Source: Leptonema sp964619535 (GTDB lineage: Bacteria > Spirochaetota > Leptospiria > Leptospirales > Leptonemataceae). From it: a stretch of 64,000 nucleotides of DNA. Location of the stretch: assembly GCA_964619535.1 (NCBI GenBank), contig CAZUEX010000004.1, positions 186,001-250,000 of the forward strand. Reading direction: 5' to 3'. The position numbers and the translations under genes were made by a program. Positions 8,613 through 17,631 of this stretch are shown here, in pieces (within the stretch, counting starts at the first letter, position 1; each line of letters opens with the position of its first letter). The notes beneath the pieces were generated by a model. The model saw only the letters and a list, made by a program, of their open reading frames with translations, made no database searches and was not told where the DNA came from.

Positions 8613-9016
8613 TCTCTTACAAGAAGGTTCCTTGAGGCAAAGGTGAACAGAAAAAGACCGGAAACCAGGAGATAAAATGCAATGGGCAGGGTCCAGTAGG
8701 CCATGCCAAAAAGCCAGGGGGAGCTGCCAAAGAGGCCTGCCAGCCCTATGCACAGAAGGGACTGCCAGAAGGCCAGCTCTCTGTTCCTGTCTGGCTCACG
8801 GCGCATGAAAAGCAGGGTAATGCCCGTGTAGAGAAAGAGCGCTCCGCTGATGCGCGTGGCCAGGCGCAGGGCTCCGGAGAAATTCTCGTGGCCGGGGGCC
8901 AGGTATGGCAGCACCGGTGCCGGGTAGAAGGCAAGTAACAGCCCTCCAAGCAGGAAGGGAAGGGCTATCCAGAAAACGTAGAAGGCAAAGCGTGATTTGT
9001 AGATGCGGCGTGTCAT
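8609..9016 (-). CDS. Small integral membrane protein, unknown
   Basis: The 135-aa protein has four hydrophobic segments: about residues 11-30 (YVFWIALPFLLGGLLLAFY), 52-68, 82-98 and 103-125. It starts with a basic MTRRIYKSR cytoplasmic end. No catalytic motif is visible and no family is recognised. It overlaps dcd upstream and cysE downstream by 4 nt each (ATGA), so translation is coupled. The tight coupling suggests genome compaction rather than an obvious shared pathway. Confidence 0.8.
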   Translation of the reverse strand: MTRRIYKSRFAFYVFWIALPFLLGGLLLAFYPAPVLPYLAPGHENFSGALRLATRISGALFLYTGITLLFMRREPDRNRELAFWQSLLCIGLAGLFGSSPWLFGMAYWTLPIAFYLLVSGLFLFTFASRNLLVRE

Positions 9017-9531
9017 TGGAACTCCCTGTAGATCAGACTTGGCTGAATCCCATTGTTCTTCTGATATTTGCCGCTTCGGTACTCAAAGAAATCGCCTTCA
9101 ATCGTATGATAGAAGATCTGGCAGATCTTGATCAGAGGATAGATGCGGACAGGCTGGATACAGGAGATTTCAAGCGTCCAGTAGCCGCAGAAGCCTACGT
9201 CGCCGAATCCGGCAGTGACGTGTACGAAAAGACCGAGGCGGCCAATGGAAGATCGGCCTTCAAGCATGGGAACCACGTTATGGGTTTCCGTATACTCAAG
9301 CGTTCTTCCCAGGTACAGTCTGCCTGGCTGGAGCAGCAGCCCTTCCGGGGGGATTCGCAGCTGCTCCGTTTCGTTTGGCACTTTCATGTCGAGCTCGTTG
9401 GAGCGATAGACGAGCATCTCGTCATGTAAACGCAGGTTGTACGAGTTCGGGTTGAGACATTCCGGATCGTAGGGGTCGATCACAATGTCTGTACCAAGAC
9501 GCTTCTCTATCTCTTTGCCGGACAGAATCAT
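9013..9531 (-). CDS. dcd: dCTP deaminase
   Basis: The 172-aa protein belongs to the trimeric dUTPase fold. It has the dCTP deaminase signature EGRSSIGRLGLFVHVTAGFGD, followed by GYWTLEI with the catalytic Glu. The N-terminal MILSGKEIEKRL and the CLNPNSYNLRL segment are typical. The enzyme converts dCTP to dUTP (or directly to dUMP in bifunctional members), feeding thymidylate synthesis. Which type this is cannot be told from inspection. It is the first gene of a three-gene operon with 4-nt overlaps, divergent from fliH. Confidence 0.94.
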   Translation of the reverse strand: MILSGKEIEKRLGTDIVIDPYDPECLNPNSYNLRLHDEMLVYRSNELDMKVPNETEQLRIPPEGLLLQPGRLYLGRTLEYTETHNVVPMLEGRSSIGRLGLFVHVTAGFGDVGFCGYWTLEISCIQPVRIYPLIKICQIFYHTIEGDFFEYRSGKYQKNNGIQPSLIYREFQ

Positions 9532-9645
9532 AGCAATATCCAGGGGGATCTTTTTTTTCTGCCTGCCATTGGGAAGGAAAAAAAGACAAACCCATGAAAG
9601 AGGGCTGGAAATATCGGCCTTTCTTCTTGACAGCCATGAATTTGA

Positions 9646-9675
9646 TTGACCGGCTTTTCCCTATCTGCCGATAAT
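9646..9675 (+). promoter_or_regulatory. Sigma70-type promoter of fliH
   Basis: TTGACC at 9646-9651 and GATAAT at 9670-9675 are separated by 18 bp. The expected transcription start is near 9682, only a few bases before the fliH ATG at 9686, so the mRNA may be leaderless or nearly so. Confidence 0.6.
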
Positions 9676-9685
9676 CAGTAACGAT

Positions 9686-10615
9686 ATGGCTACCAATCGA
9701 CTCGTATTTAAGCCAGGTCACATCTCCCGTGTACAGGAAAAGATGACCCTGCAGATCCCCGATCGTTACAAGAAGTATCAGGGGATTGAAGAGGTCGATG
9801 AGTATGAGATCGATTCAGAAGGGAATGTAGTCGAGCAGTATCACGGGCCCACGATCGAAGAGATCGAGGCCGAGCTGGAACGGTATCGCAAAGAGACCGA
9901 AGAAGAGATCCGGCGCACCCTGGAAGAGGCACATGAAAAGGCCCGTGCCATCGAAGAACAGGGCAAAACCGTAGCCTTCCAGTTAAACCAGGATGCCCAT
10001 GAACGGGCAAAGAAAGACCTGGAAAAGGCCCGTCAGGATGCCGAGCAGATCATCGAGCGCTCCAGGATGGAAGTGGAGCGCATGGTGAAAGAGGCAGAGA
10101 TGCGCGTGGCCGAGATCGAGCACGAGGCCTATCAAAAGGGCTATGATGCAGGGCGTGAGGTCGGCTTCAAAAAGGGCCAGAGCGAGGTCCGCCGCCTGAT
10201 TGACCGCCTGGGGATGATTGTCGGGCAGGCCATTGATGTTCGGGAAGAGATCATCGCCGCTTCAGAGAAGCAGATGGTGGACATGATCCTCATGGTGGCC
10301 CGCAAGGTAATCAAAGACGAAGTGGTGGAACGAAAAGAGGTCGTTCTGAACAACATTCGAGAGGCCCTGCGCAGGATCAAAGACCGTGACCGTGTGAATA
10401 TTCGTGTGAACTTTGCAGACCTCGAACTGACGACGGCCCATAAGGATGAGCTGATCAAGATGATGGAGTCTTTGCGCAAGGTGAACATTTACGAAGATTC
10501 TCGCGTGGACCGGGGTGGCTGTATCATCGAAACCGACGTTGGTTCGATCGATGCCCGTATCTCCACGCAGCTGAAAGAGATCGAAGAGGCCATCCGCAAC
10601 GCCGAGCCCATGTAA
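9686..10615 (+). CDS. fliH: Flagellar assembly protein FliH
   Basis: The 309-aa protein has the leptospiral FliH layout. It starts with LVFKPGHISRVQEKM and an acidic spacer. A long charged coiled coil follows (about residues 55-165) with the AYQKGYDAGREVGFKKG repeat. The C-terminal domain contains MILMVARKVIKDEV and the VDRGGCIIETDVGSIDARI signature. FliH binds the export ATPase FliI as a stator and links it to the export gate through FliN. In most spirochaetes it lies in the fliEFGHI operon; here it stands alone, flanked by dcd (divergent) and a lipoprotein gene (convergent). Confidence 0.92.
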   Translation: MATNRLVFKPGHISRVQEKMTLQIPDRYKKYQGIEEVDEYEIDSEGNVVEQYHGPTIEEIEAELERYRKETEEEIRRTLEEAHEKARAIEEQGKTVAFQLNQDAHERAKKDLEKARQDAEQIIERSRMEVERMVKEAEMRVAEIEHEAYQKGYDAGREVGFKKGQSEVRRLIDRLGMIVGQAIDVREEIIAASEKQMVDMILMVARKVIKDEVVERKEVVLNNIREALRRIKDRDRVNIRVNFADLELTTAHKDELIKMMESLRKVNIYEDSRVDRGGCIIETDVGSIDARISTQLKEIEEAIRNAEPM

Positions 10616-10634
10616 TCGTGGCCCGGCGAACGGC

Positions 10635-12305
10635 CTACATACCGTCAGAGATGCAGCGGACTCGTAGCAGGTTCGTTTTCAGCAGGGTACCGATGGTGCC
10701 GCCGGCAAAGAGAACGGCAGCGCTCTGTGTGCTCGATGCAGACGTGTTGGACATATAGTAATTGGTTGTAGACAGACCGGGAAAAAGAGACGAATCGATG
10801 CGCGTTGCCCGGAACAGCTCCTGCAACTCGCCCACCGTGGGCACCCGCCAGGAGCGGCCGGCAAGTGTCAGGCCGTTGCAGTAATCGTAAACCGCACTGT
10901 TTCCGCCTCCATCGAGCGTACCGGTTCCCACGCCACCGTTACAGCTATTGTCTACGGCGTCGCAGAATGTCAGGGCCGTCACCGGCCCGCTGCAGGCCCC
11001 GGCCCAGGTCTGTCCGCCTTCACATTTCTGCCAGAGCACGTTCTGATAGGCCGATGATACAGTGCCATCGCCTCGATCGCGAAGGTCCTGGGCGCAGAGC
11101 AGACTTTTGGGGTTGTCACAGGTTTGTGAGCCGAGGTTCAGCATGGAGGTGTTGTTGAAGGTGGCAATGCCGTAGGAGCCCGACTGCAGGCCGCTACTGT
11201 CTGACCAGGAAAGGCAATTATTGGTGGAAGCCCAGGTAGTGGTATTGCCGATGCCGGTCCAGTAGTTGCCGCCGCCGGTAAGAAGGTTTGCAACCGGCAA
11301 AGTGAAGATGCCGTTAAGATTGGATGTGTGAAACAAAAGGGAATCAGGGCCGTAGTAGTTGATGTTTGGCCTGATCGGCCAGTTTACCTGTGAGCCAACG
11401 GTAGAGCTTCTAAGCGTTCCGTCTGTTAAAACAGCCCGGTAATTGCCGGTGCCGATGAGGGCAATGGGCATGTTGCCCCATGTAGAACAGAAGGAGTCCG
11501 CCTTCTCCATCCACGACGCGCCTGTCAGCACTACATCGCCGCTCAGGTCTCCGTTATGAGTTCCCGCTGAAACGAACAGGAAGCGGTCCGTGGAGGCGCT
11601 GGTGGAATCGTAGGAATTCGCCACAAGGAAGGAGCTGTGGGTTCCTGCCGTGGCTGTGATGTTGGCACTTTCCACAACCGTATTGGTATCGGGCGGATTG
11701 GTCAGCACGAGATCCTGATAGACGCCGTAATCTGTCTGTGTGAAGGTCAGTACTGGCGTTGTGGTGATACCTGTATTGTCGCTGCTGATGCTAACGTTGA
11801 CCGGCGTCGGCCCCGGGCTTGCCGTTAACCGTACCGGAACAGAAAGCGGTGTGCCCTCGTAGACGGTAAGGGGTCCGGATGTCATATCAATGGAGAAGCA
11901 GTAAACATCAACGTTCGCAATACTTGCTCCGGTGATGGCCAGTCCCGTGTTGTTGTAGATCTGGCAGAAACTTCCTCCAGGCTGGGCGGTGATGGTGACA
12001 CTGGCAGCCAAACAGCCATCGGGGACTCCACTGAACTGATACGTGCCAGCTGCAACCGGCAGCACCGTCTGTGCCGCACCACAGCCCGTTCCAGAAAACA
12101 GGAGCTGCAGGCCCGCCGGTGAATCCCCGTACATCGTACCGCCAACGGTAAAGCCCGGTGTTGCCGTTGGCGTTGTCGTTGCTGGCGTGGTAAGGAGGTC
12201 CTGGACCAGGGAAAGTGGATCCAGTGTGACCTCTTCCGCTCTTGGCAGGCAGGAAGCGATAAACGGAAGCAGGAGACCTGCCATGATGCGGAGCACAGGC
12301 TTCAT
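10635..12305 (-). CDS. Leptospiral lipoprotein with DUF1554-like and DUF1566-like domains
   Basis: The 556-aa protein has a lipoprotein signal peptide, MKPVLRIMAGLLLPFIASC, with Cys19 as the lipidated residue. A Thr/Pro-rich linker (about 42-50) is followed by a prealbumin-like beta domain. Next are a Calx-beta-like stretch around residues 140-240 and a DUF1554-like region (RFLFVSAGTHNGDLSG to SLLCAQD, about 243-405). The C-terminal DUF1566-like domain has GRSWRVPTVGELQELF and YYMSNTSASS (about 415-556). Such proteins are surface lipoproteins expanded in leptospires; ligands are unknown. It is convergent with fliH, with a 19-bp gap between the stops. Confidence 0.85.
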   Translation of the reverse strand: MKPVLRIMAGLLLPFIASCLPRAEEVTLDPLSLVQDLLTTPATTTPTATPGFTVGGTMYGDSPAGLQLLFSGTGCGAAQTVLPVAAGTYQFSGVPDGCLAASVTITAQPGGSFCQIYNNTGLAITGASIANVDVYCFSIDMTSGPLTVYEGTPLSVPVRLTASPGPTPVNVSISSDNTGITTTPVLTFTQTDYGVYQDLVLTNPPDTNTVVESANITATAGTHSSFLVANSYDSTSASTDRFLFVSAGTHNGDLSGDVVLTGASWMEKADSFCSTWGNMPIALIGTGNYRAVLTDGTLRSSTVGSQVNWPIRPNINYYGPDSLLFHTSNLNGIFTLPVANLLTGGGNYWTGIGNTTTWASTNNCLSWSDSSGLQSGSYGIATFNNTSMLNLGSQTCDNPKSLLCAQDLRDRGDGTVSSAYQNVLWQKCEGGQTWAGACSGPVTALTFCDAVDNSCNGGVGTGTLDGGGNSAVYDYCNGLTLAGRSWRVPTVGELQELFRATRIDSSLFPGLSTTNYYMSNTSASSTQSAAVLFAGGTIGTLLKTNLLRVRCISDGM

Positions 12306-12464
12306 CTTACTATGAGACGCAAAAGAAGGACTTTTGTTTGCGTTATGTGCTGTTTTTTTTGCGTATTGCTGGCAGGCAGGTGTTTTTTTGAGGATGTTGC
12401 TGCAGGGCTTTGCCTGTTCAGTGATTCCGTTTGACAGAACCGCTCAACAGGCAAAGCCGGAGGG

Positions 12465-13079
12465 ATGGAATCTCTCACTCCATGGGAAACACCGGATTTC
12501 CTACCGTTTACGCCGTGGCATACCATCGATATCGGTGCCATGGAGGGCTTCTTCAGTGTGATCGAAATCCCCAAAACGTCGAAGTACAAATATGAGATGC
12601 ACAAGCCAAGCGGTCTGATGATGGTGGATCGTGTATTGCATTCTTCGATCCATTATCCGGCCAACTATGGCTTTATTCCACGAACGTATTGTGATGACAA
12701 TGACCCGCTGGATGTTCTGGTCCTTGGCCAGGAGCCTGTGTATCCCGGTATTCTGATGCGCTGTCGGGCCATCGGTGTGATGACCATGATCGATAACCAG
12801 GAGCAGGATGATAAGATCATCGCCATCCACGTGGATGACCCGGAATACAACCACTACGAAGATATCGATCAGCTGCCTCCGCATCGAATCAGGGAGCTTG
12901 AAACGTTCTTTCTTGATTATAAGAAGCTGGAAAAGGCAGACCGGCAGGTCAGTGTCGAAAAATTCTCGGACAGAAACGAGGCAGAAGAGGTTCTTTTAAA
13001 GGCCATTGTGCTGTACAGAGAAACCTTTTTACAGCAATCCGTGGGCGATAAGCAATCTACCCCTCCCCGCTCTTCTTGA
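12465..13079 (+). CDS. ppa: Inorganic pyrophosphatase, family I
   Basis: The 204-aa protein hydrolyses pyrophosphate to phosphate and drives biosynthetic reactions forward. The family I pattern is clear: IEIPKTSKYKYE near residue 35, HYPANYGFIPRTYCDDNDPLDVLVL with the metal-binding Asp cluster, and the DDKIIAI segment. An N-terminal extension of about 20 residues precedes the usual start. GGAGGG lies almost against ATG 12465, so a slightly different start is possible. The last 23 bp overlap the convergent gene at 13057. Confidence 0.94.
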   Translation: MESLTPWETPDFLPFTPWHTIDIGAMEGFFSVIEIPKTSKYKYEMHKPSGLMMVDRVLHSSIHYPANYGFIPRTYCDDNDPLDVLVLGQEPVYPGILMRCRAIGVMTMIDNQEQDDKIIAIHVDDPEYNHYEDIDQLPPHRIRELETFFLDYKKLEKADRQVSVEKFSDRNEAEEVLLKAIVLYRETFLQQSVGDKQSTPPRSS

Positions 13080-13971
13080 AGCGGTTGAAGATCTCTTTCC
13101 CCACGAAAAGCAGCCCGGCCTCGACCAGGCCTGGCCTTGCATACGTGAAGATCTGTTCGATCAGCTTCTGTATGCCCAGGTCCATCGTCATTCGGTACTC
13201 CTCCCACCGGATCTGAAAGGAAAAGGGCACGCCCGAGGCTTCAGGCTCGTTTTCGTTGCGCTGTCCGAGCAGATGCAGCGTTCCATGTACCTGCACCCGC
13301 GAGTCCGAAAGCAGATGGTGTTCGAGTAGCAGGGAGAAGGCCGTCCCCGGCAGAAAGGGAAGATGCTCCATTCCGATGATGGAGTTCCAGTCCACATTCT
13401 TCAGTGAAAGCGTTCCGATTTTTCCGTTGTGATGGGCCAGGATCATGCCACGGCCCAGTTCTGCGCTGCCGCTTCGGATCTGAAACAGGAGGTCTGCGCT
13501 TGTGGCAAGGTCTACCCTGCCGCCATCAAGATTGATGTGGCGCAGACGGATCCTGTAAGGTCCCGGAAGGGTGTAGTCGACCAGGGCCACCTCGCCTTCT
13601 TCGATATTCAGTGAGTCGATGATGACCCGCTTTCGAGGAGGTAGATGCTTCGTTTTTTTAAAGGAGTCGACGTGATTGTCGTATTCCAGGTAGGGCCTGG
13701 AAAGAAAGAAGCTGCGGAAGCAGATGCGGAATAGAAAGAGCTGTAAAAAAGAGATGCGGAAGCGCACGGCGGCGCTCCGTAACAGCAGATGGTCCGTTCC
13801 CTTTCCCCGCCAGACAATGGAAACATCACGGGCAGAGAAGAAGAAGGGAGAAATAAATCCCGGGCCTTTCATTCGAATCTGAATCGGCAGGATGCGAGGC
13901 AGAAGCGAAAGTACTGCCCGGGGAAGGATGAAAATCAGCGTGAGAACCACGCCTGTTACAAGGAGACTCAG
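13057..13971 (-). CDS. Membrane-anchored AsmA/DUF748-like protein
   Basis: The product of about 304 aa has one N-terminal transmembrane segment (LSLLVTGVVLTLIFILPRAVLSL) followed by a beta-rich domain. The domain resembles AsmA/TamB-type envelope proteins: VIIDSLNIEEGEVALVDYTLPGPYRIRLRHINLDGG and GTLSLKNVDW. The family is linked to phospholipid transport between membranes; this assignment is by pattern only. The open frame reaches 14022, but that part lies inside a tRNA gene. I place the start at CTG 13971, six bases after GAGGAG; GTG 13950 is an alternative. It is convergent with ppa, with a 23-bp overlap. Confidence 0.62.
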   Translation of the reverse strand: MSLLVTGVVLTLIFILPRAVLSLLPRILPIQIRMKGPGFISPFFFSARDVSIVWRGKGTDHLLLRSAAVRFRISFLQLFLFRICFRSFFLSRPYLEYDNHVDSFKKTKHLPPRKRVIIDSLNIEEGEVALVDYTLPGPYRIRLRHINLDGGRVDLATSADLLFQIRSGSAELGRGMILAHHNGKIGTLSLKNVDWNSIIGMEHLPFLPGTAFSLLLEHHLLSDSRVQVHGTLHLLGQRNENEPEASGVPFSFQIRWEEYRMTMDLGIQKLIEQIFTYARPGLVEAGLLFVGKEIFNRFKKSGEG

Positions 13972-13992
13972 AAAGAACTCCTCTGTGAAAAT

Positions 13993-14066
13993 TAGCGAAG
14001 CAGGGATTCGAACCCCGGACACGTGGATTATGATTCCACTGCTCTAACCGACTGAGCTACTTCGCC
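13993..14066 (-). tRNA. tRNA-Met (CAT), elongator
   Basis: A 74-nt cloverleaf on the minus strand. The acceptor GGCGAAG pairs with CTTCGCT, the D arm is GCTCAGTCGGTTAGAGC, the anticodon stem is GTGGA/TCCAC with loop ATCATAA (anticodon CAT), and the T arm contains GGTTCGAATCC. The discriminator is A and no CCA is encoded. A tRNA-Ile2 with a lysidine-modified CAT cannot be excluded, but position 4-5 acceptor pairs resemble elongator Met more than Ile2. Confidence 0.9.
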
Positions 14067-14076
14067 TTTTTAAGAG

Positions 14077-14152
<76 letters not shown>

Positions 14153-14294
14153 ATCTCTTAATATCCAGAAATAATATCTGGTGTACGCCGTCAAGGCAAA
14201 AAAGAGTTGAACTTCTGAAGTCCTCGCAGTACGGTCGCTTGCTGCTACATTTTGGAACAGGGGTTCCAGAAAGAGCAGCAGCGAGAAGAGGGTC

Positions 14295-15356
14295 ATGTCA
14301 TTCCGAATCCCCGATGAATTTCAGCAATACGAGAAAAAGATCTATGATCAGCGGCAGCTGATAGAAATCTCACGTGCCCTGAATTCCACGCTTGATTACC
14401 AGTATCTGATCAATGCCGTCCTTGATATCTGTCTGGCCCAGGTGCAAACCCTGCAGGCCGCCCTTTTCCTGACGCCCGATATGGATGCAGAGCATCTGTA
14501 TCTGATCGGCGATACAAAGGGCTTTGAACTGAACCGTCCTCAGTCCGATTACTGCATACCTCTGGACTCTCCGCTGATTCATTTCTTTGAAGAAAAGAAT
14601 CGAGCCATTACGTTCGCGGAGCTGGAGCAAACCTTTTCGGACTGTCCGTCGCGAGAGATTCTGCGCGAAATGGGGGCCGAGCTGATCGTGCCGATGCGGG
14701 CCAAAGGCAAAATCATCGGCGTGATTGTCCTTGGCGAAAAGGCCGTCGGCGGTATGTATCTGGAGGGTGAGAAGAACTTTCTCGTCGATCTGGCTTCGCT
14801 GGGTGGCATCGCCGTGGATAATGCCCGCCTGTATGAACGGGCCACCGTGGACATGATGACAGGACTGAAGAATCATGCCTACCTGCAGAGTCGCTTACGT
14901 GAGGAGCGAGAGAAGGCCCTGCGTCGTAAAACACCACTGGCCTTTGTCCTGACGGACGTAGATCACTTCAAGGTCTTTAACGACACCTACGGTCACCAGG
15001 CCGGTGATGAGGTGCTTCGAGGCGTGGCGCGTATGCTGTTGCAGCAAACGCGACCGTCCGATACCGCTGCCCGATACGGTGGTGAAGAGTTCTGCATGAT
15101 ACTGCCTGCAACCGATGCAGACAGGGCTGTTGAAATCGCCGAGGCCTTTCGTAGCAGCGTGGAAGAGATGGTGTTGCGACATGAGGGCAAGGACCTCAGG
15201 GTAACGGTATCAGCTGGCATCTCTCTTTTCGATCCAGAGCTGGATGCGCGCACAAGCAAAGCAATGATTGAAAGGGCTGACCGTGCTTTATATGCATGTA
15301 AGAATAGCGGACGAAATCGCGTTATCCTATTCGATGAATCCCTTCGCAGTTTGTGA
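14295..15356 (+). CDS. GAF-domain diguanylate cyclase
   Basis: The 353-aa cytoplasmic protein has an N-terminal GAF sensor domain (about residues 15-180, with GAELIVPMRAKGKIIGVIVLGEK) and a C-terminal GGDEF domain (about 185-345). The active-site loop reads RYGGEEFCMIL, and DHFKVFNDTYGHQAGDEVL carries the metal and substrate residues. It should therefore make cyclic di-GMP from GTP. The inhibitory I-site RPSD lies the correct distance before GGEEF, so product feedback is expected. The GAF ligand is unknown. A GAAGAGGG ribosome site precedes ATG 14295. Confidence 0.94.
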   Translation: MSFRIPDEFQQYEKKIYDQRQLIEISRALNSTLDYQYLINAVLDICLAQVQTLQAALFLTPDMDAEHLYLIGDTKGFELNRPQSDYCIPLDSPLIHFFEEKNRAITFAELEQTFSDCPSREILREMGAELIVPMRAKGKIIGVIVLGEKAVGGMYLEGEKNFLVDLASLGGIAVDNARLYERATVDMMTGLKNHAYLQSRLREEREKALRRKTPLAFVLTDVDHFKVFNDTYGHQAGDEVLRGVARMLLQQTRPSDTAARYGGEEFCMILPATDADRAVEIAEAFRSSVEEMVLRHEGKDLRVTVSAGISLFDPELDARTSKAMIERADRALYACKNSGRNRVILFDESLRSL

Positions 15357-15699
15357 ATGCCATTCATTAGGCCTATCGCTGATGCCATATATTACTTAAC
15401 TATTTTCAAGAAGAAATCCTTGTACGGGTTTTTGGATTGACACATACCCCGCTCGGGGATGGTTGTATCCACTATAGAAAGTTTATCATTTTGTCGTCTC
15501 AGTTGCATGGCTGCATAACCAGTGCCGGATGCAGAATCTACAGCAGTAGAACAGGCAGTAAACTGAGAGGTCGAAATGACCGAACCGGCAAGGCTGATAA
15601 AGATCCCCGCTGGATTTTTTCGGCTTTTAATATTGCGGGCTTTGCTCAGAGTGCCTCGCGAATCGAAAGATTTAGCGATAGTGAGAACAGGAGTTGTTT
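15357..15699. other. Intergenic region before the fatty-acid cluster
   Basis: This 343-bp stretch holds no ORF with a convincing start and ribosome site. A TTGACA at 15437-15442 has no good -10 box 16-18 bp later. An AGGAG at 15689-15693 belongs to the following gene. It presumably carries the promoter and any control of the fatty-acid cluster, but I see no recognisable operator. Confidence 0.5.
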
Positions 15700-16608
15700 A
15701 TGTATGCGTTTGTATTTCCGGGGCAGGGGTCGCAACGTCCGGGGATGGCAAAGGATTTTTATGATCAGTATCCGGTAGCGAAAGCCGTCTTTGACGAAGC
15801 ATCTGCAGCCATCGACGTCGACCTTCCTTCCCTTATCTTTGCCGAAGATGATCCGAAGCTCAACCTGACCGAATATACGCAACCGGCCATTCTTACCGTT
15901 GAAATGGCAATGGTCAGGGTTATCGAGCAGGAATACTCAAAGAAGGCCGATTACTTTGCGGGCCATAGCCTTGGCGAATATACAGCTCTTGCAGCAGCCG
16001 GCGTTGTCGACTTTGCCGATGCCGTGAAGATTGTTCGTAAAAGGGGCAACCTGATGCAGACGGCTGTTCCTGAAGGCAAAGGCGCCATGGCAGCGTTGAT
16101 GCTTGAAAACATCGAATCAACAAACTATCGTGAGATTGTTGCAAAACACGATGCCGACGTTGCCAATCTGAACAGCGCCGACCAGGTCGTTATCAGCGGA
16201 GCAAAGGCTGCCGTTGAAGGGGCCGTCGCAGAGATTCGCGAATCGATCGAAGGGATGAACGCTGTGTTCCTTAACGTAAGCGCCCCCTTTCATTCCCGCA
16301 TGATGGAACCGATTGAAGAGGAATTCCGTTCGTACCTTACCTCCTTTAACCTCAGACCGGAGCTGTCCGGGAAGGTGCTTTCGAACTTCTCCGGCACCTT
16401 CCACAGGCCCGATACCCTCGTCGATCATCTCGTTCGTCAGATCAGCGGCTCTGTGCGCTGGATCGAGAACATGCAGGCCTTGATCGATACGAAGGCCTCG
16501 ATCGTTGAGATTGGTCCGAATCGTCCTCTTGGCAAATTCTTCCAGACACTGGGAGCAGAGGTCCCTTCTGTGCTGAATTTAAGAGGATTGAAAAAGGTAT
16601 TTGGCTGA
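15700..16608 (+). CDS. fabD: Malonyl-CoA:ACP transacylase
   Basis: The 302-aa FabD fold enzyme loads malonyl units onto acyl carrier protein. Key elements are FVFPGQGSQ at the N-terminus, GHSLGEYTAL with the nucleophilic Ser near residue 90, APFHSRMM with the catalytic His, and the late EIGPNRPLG. ATG 15700 was chosen because AGGAG lies six bases upstream; a TTG six bases earlier is also in frame. It heads a nine-gene same-strand cluster for acyl-chain synthesis. Confidence 0.93.
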   Translation: MYAFVFPGQGSQRPGMAKDFYDQYPVAKAVFDEASAAIDVDLPSLIFAEDDPKLNLTEYTQPAILTVEMAMVRVIEQEYSKKADYFAGHSLGEYTALAAAGVVDFADAVKIVRKRGNLMQTAVPEGKGAMAALMLENIESTNYREIVAKHDADVANLNSADQVVISGAKAAVEGAVAEIRESIEGMNAVFLNVSAPFHSRMMEPIEEEFRSYLTSFNLRPELSGKVLSNFSGTFHRPDTLVDHLVRQISGSVRWIENMQALIDTKASIVEIGPNRPLGKFFQTLGAEVPSVLNLRGLKKVFG

Positions 16609-16671
16609 CCTCGAAAAGGCAATTGCTTTGAACCATTGATTTAATGTAATGTAGTGTAAGGAAAGGATTCT

Positions 16672-17610
16672 ATGGCATCTCTCAAAGATAAGAATTACTG
16701 GGCATTGATCCTCGGAGGATCAAGCGGATTTGGCCTGGCCTCAGCAAAACGACTGGCCGGTGCTGGTATGAACATCTGCATCGTACACCGCGATCGTAAG
16801 GGTGCGATGTCCCGTATCGAACCGGAGTTTGAAAGCATCCGTTCTACCGGTGCACAGTTGCTGACCTTCAATCTGGACGGGTTGAGCGAAGAAGGACGCA
16901 AAACGGTTCTGGACGGACTGGAGCAGGCCATGAACGGAGGGAAGGTCCGCACCCTCCTGCATTCCATTGCCTTTGGCAACCTGAAACTGATGGCTCCACT
17001 GGTAAAGCGACGTTCGGATGCCGTGGCCAAACTGGCTGCCTCTCTTGGCGTGGACGAAGCCAAACTGAAAGCAGAGGCAACGAGGCTGTTTCTTGAAGAA
17101 GGCGTGGATGAGCTGATGCACATTGCCGAAGAGCCTGCCTATAACGAAGAGCTGCTTCTCGGAGATGAGGACATTGCCAACACCATCTATGCCATGGGAA
17201 CAAGCCTGGCCACGTGGACCGCTGCCCTGTTCCAGAGAAAGATGTTTGCTGCCGATGCCAGGGTTCTTGGCCTGACCAGCGAAGGCAATACCACGGCCTG
17301 GCGAGGCTATGCAGCGGTCAGTGCTGCAAAGGTGGCTCTGGAAGCGATCTCTCGATCGATTGCTTACGAGTATGGTCCGCATGGAATCCGTTCCAACATC
17401 TTGCAGCCAGGTGTAACCGACACGCCGGCTCTGCGATTGATTCCCGGCAGTGCCCAGATGGCAGCGCATTCGCGTATGCGTAATCCTCTGGGCCGTCTTA
17501 CAACCCCCGATGATGTTGGTGCAGTTGTGCTGGCCATGAGCCTCGATGAAACGGCATGGATTAACGGCGAAATCATCCGTGTGGATGGAGGAGAAAGGAT
17601 TGCTGGATAA
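16672..17610 (+). CDS. Enoyl-ACP reductase-like SDR protein
   Basis: The 312-aa short-chain dehydrogenase has a Rossmann start, ALILGGSSGFGLASAKRLA, and FabI-like features: LLHSIAFGNLK in the middle strand and a Tyr-x6-Lys catalytic spacing (YAAVSAAK near residue 210) instead of the usual Tyr-x3-Lys. That spacing and the position in a fatty-acid cluster indicate an enoyl-ACP reductase related to FabI/FabL. It is about 50 aa longer than FabI because of a helical insertion near residues 105-165 (RRSDAVAKLAASLGVDEAKLKAEA and following). The conserved end HGIRSNILQPGVTDTPA and INGEIIRVDGG are present. Confidence 0.82.
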   Translation: MASLKDKNYWALILGGSSGFGLASAKRLAGAGMNICIVHRDRKGAMSRIEPEFESIRSTGAQLLTFNLDGLSEEGRKTVLDGLEQAMNGGKVRTLLHSIAFGNLKLMAPLVKRRSDAVAKLAASLGVDEAKLKAEATRLFLEEGVDELMHIAEEPAYNEELLLGDEDIANTIYAMGTSLATWTAALFQRKMFAADARVLGLTSEGNTTAWRGYAAVSAAKVALEAISRSIAYEYGPHGIRSNILQPGVTDTPALRLIPGSAQMAAHSRMRNPLGRLTTPDDVGAVVLAMSLDETAWINGEIIRVDGGERIAG

Positions 17611-17631
17611 CCCCAGCAGAACCGGGTAACA

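Noticed and set aside
13972..14022. N-terminal extension of the AsmA-like protein (SGVRIPASL...)
   Set aside because: These codons lie in the tRNA-Met gene and read its T arm.
15437..15480. Promoter for the fatty-acid cluster from TTGACA at 15437
   Set aside because: There is no -10 box within 16-18 bp; the nearest TATAGA is about 30 bp away.
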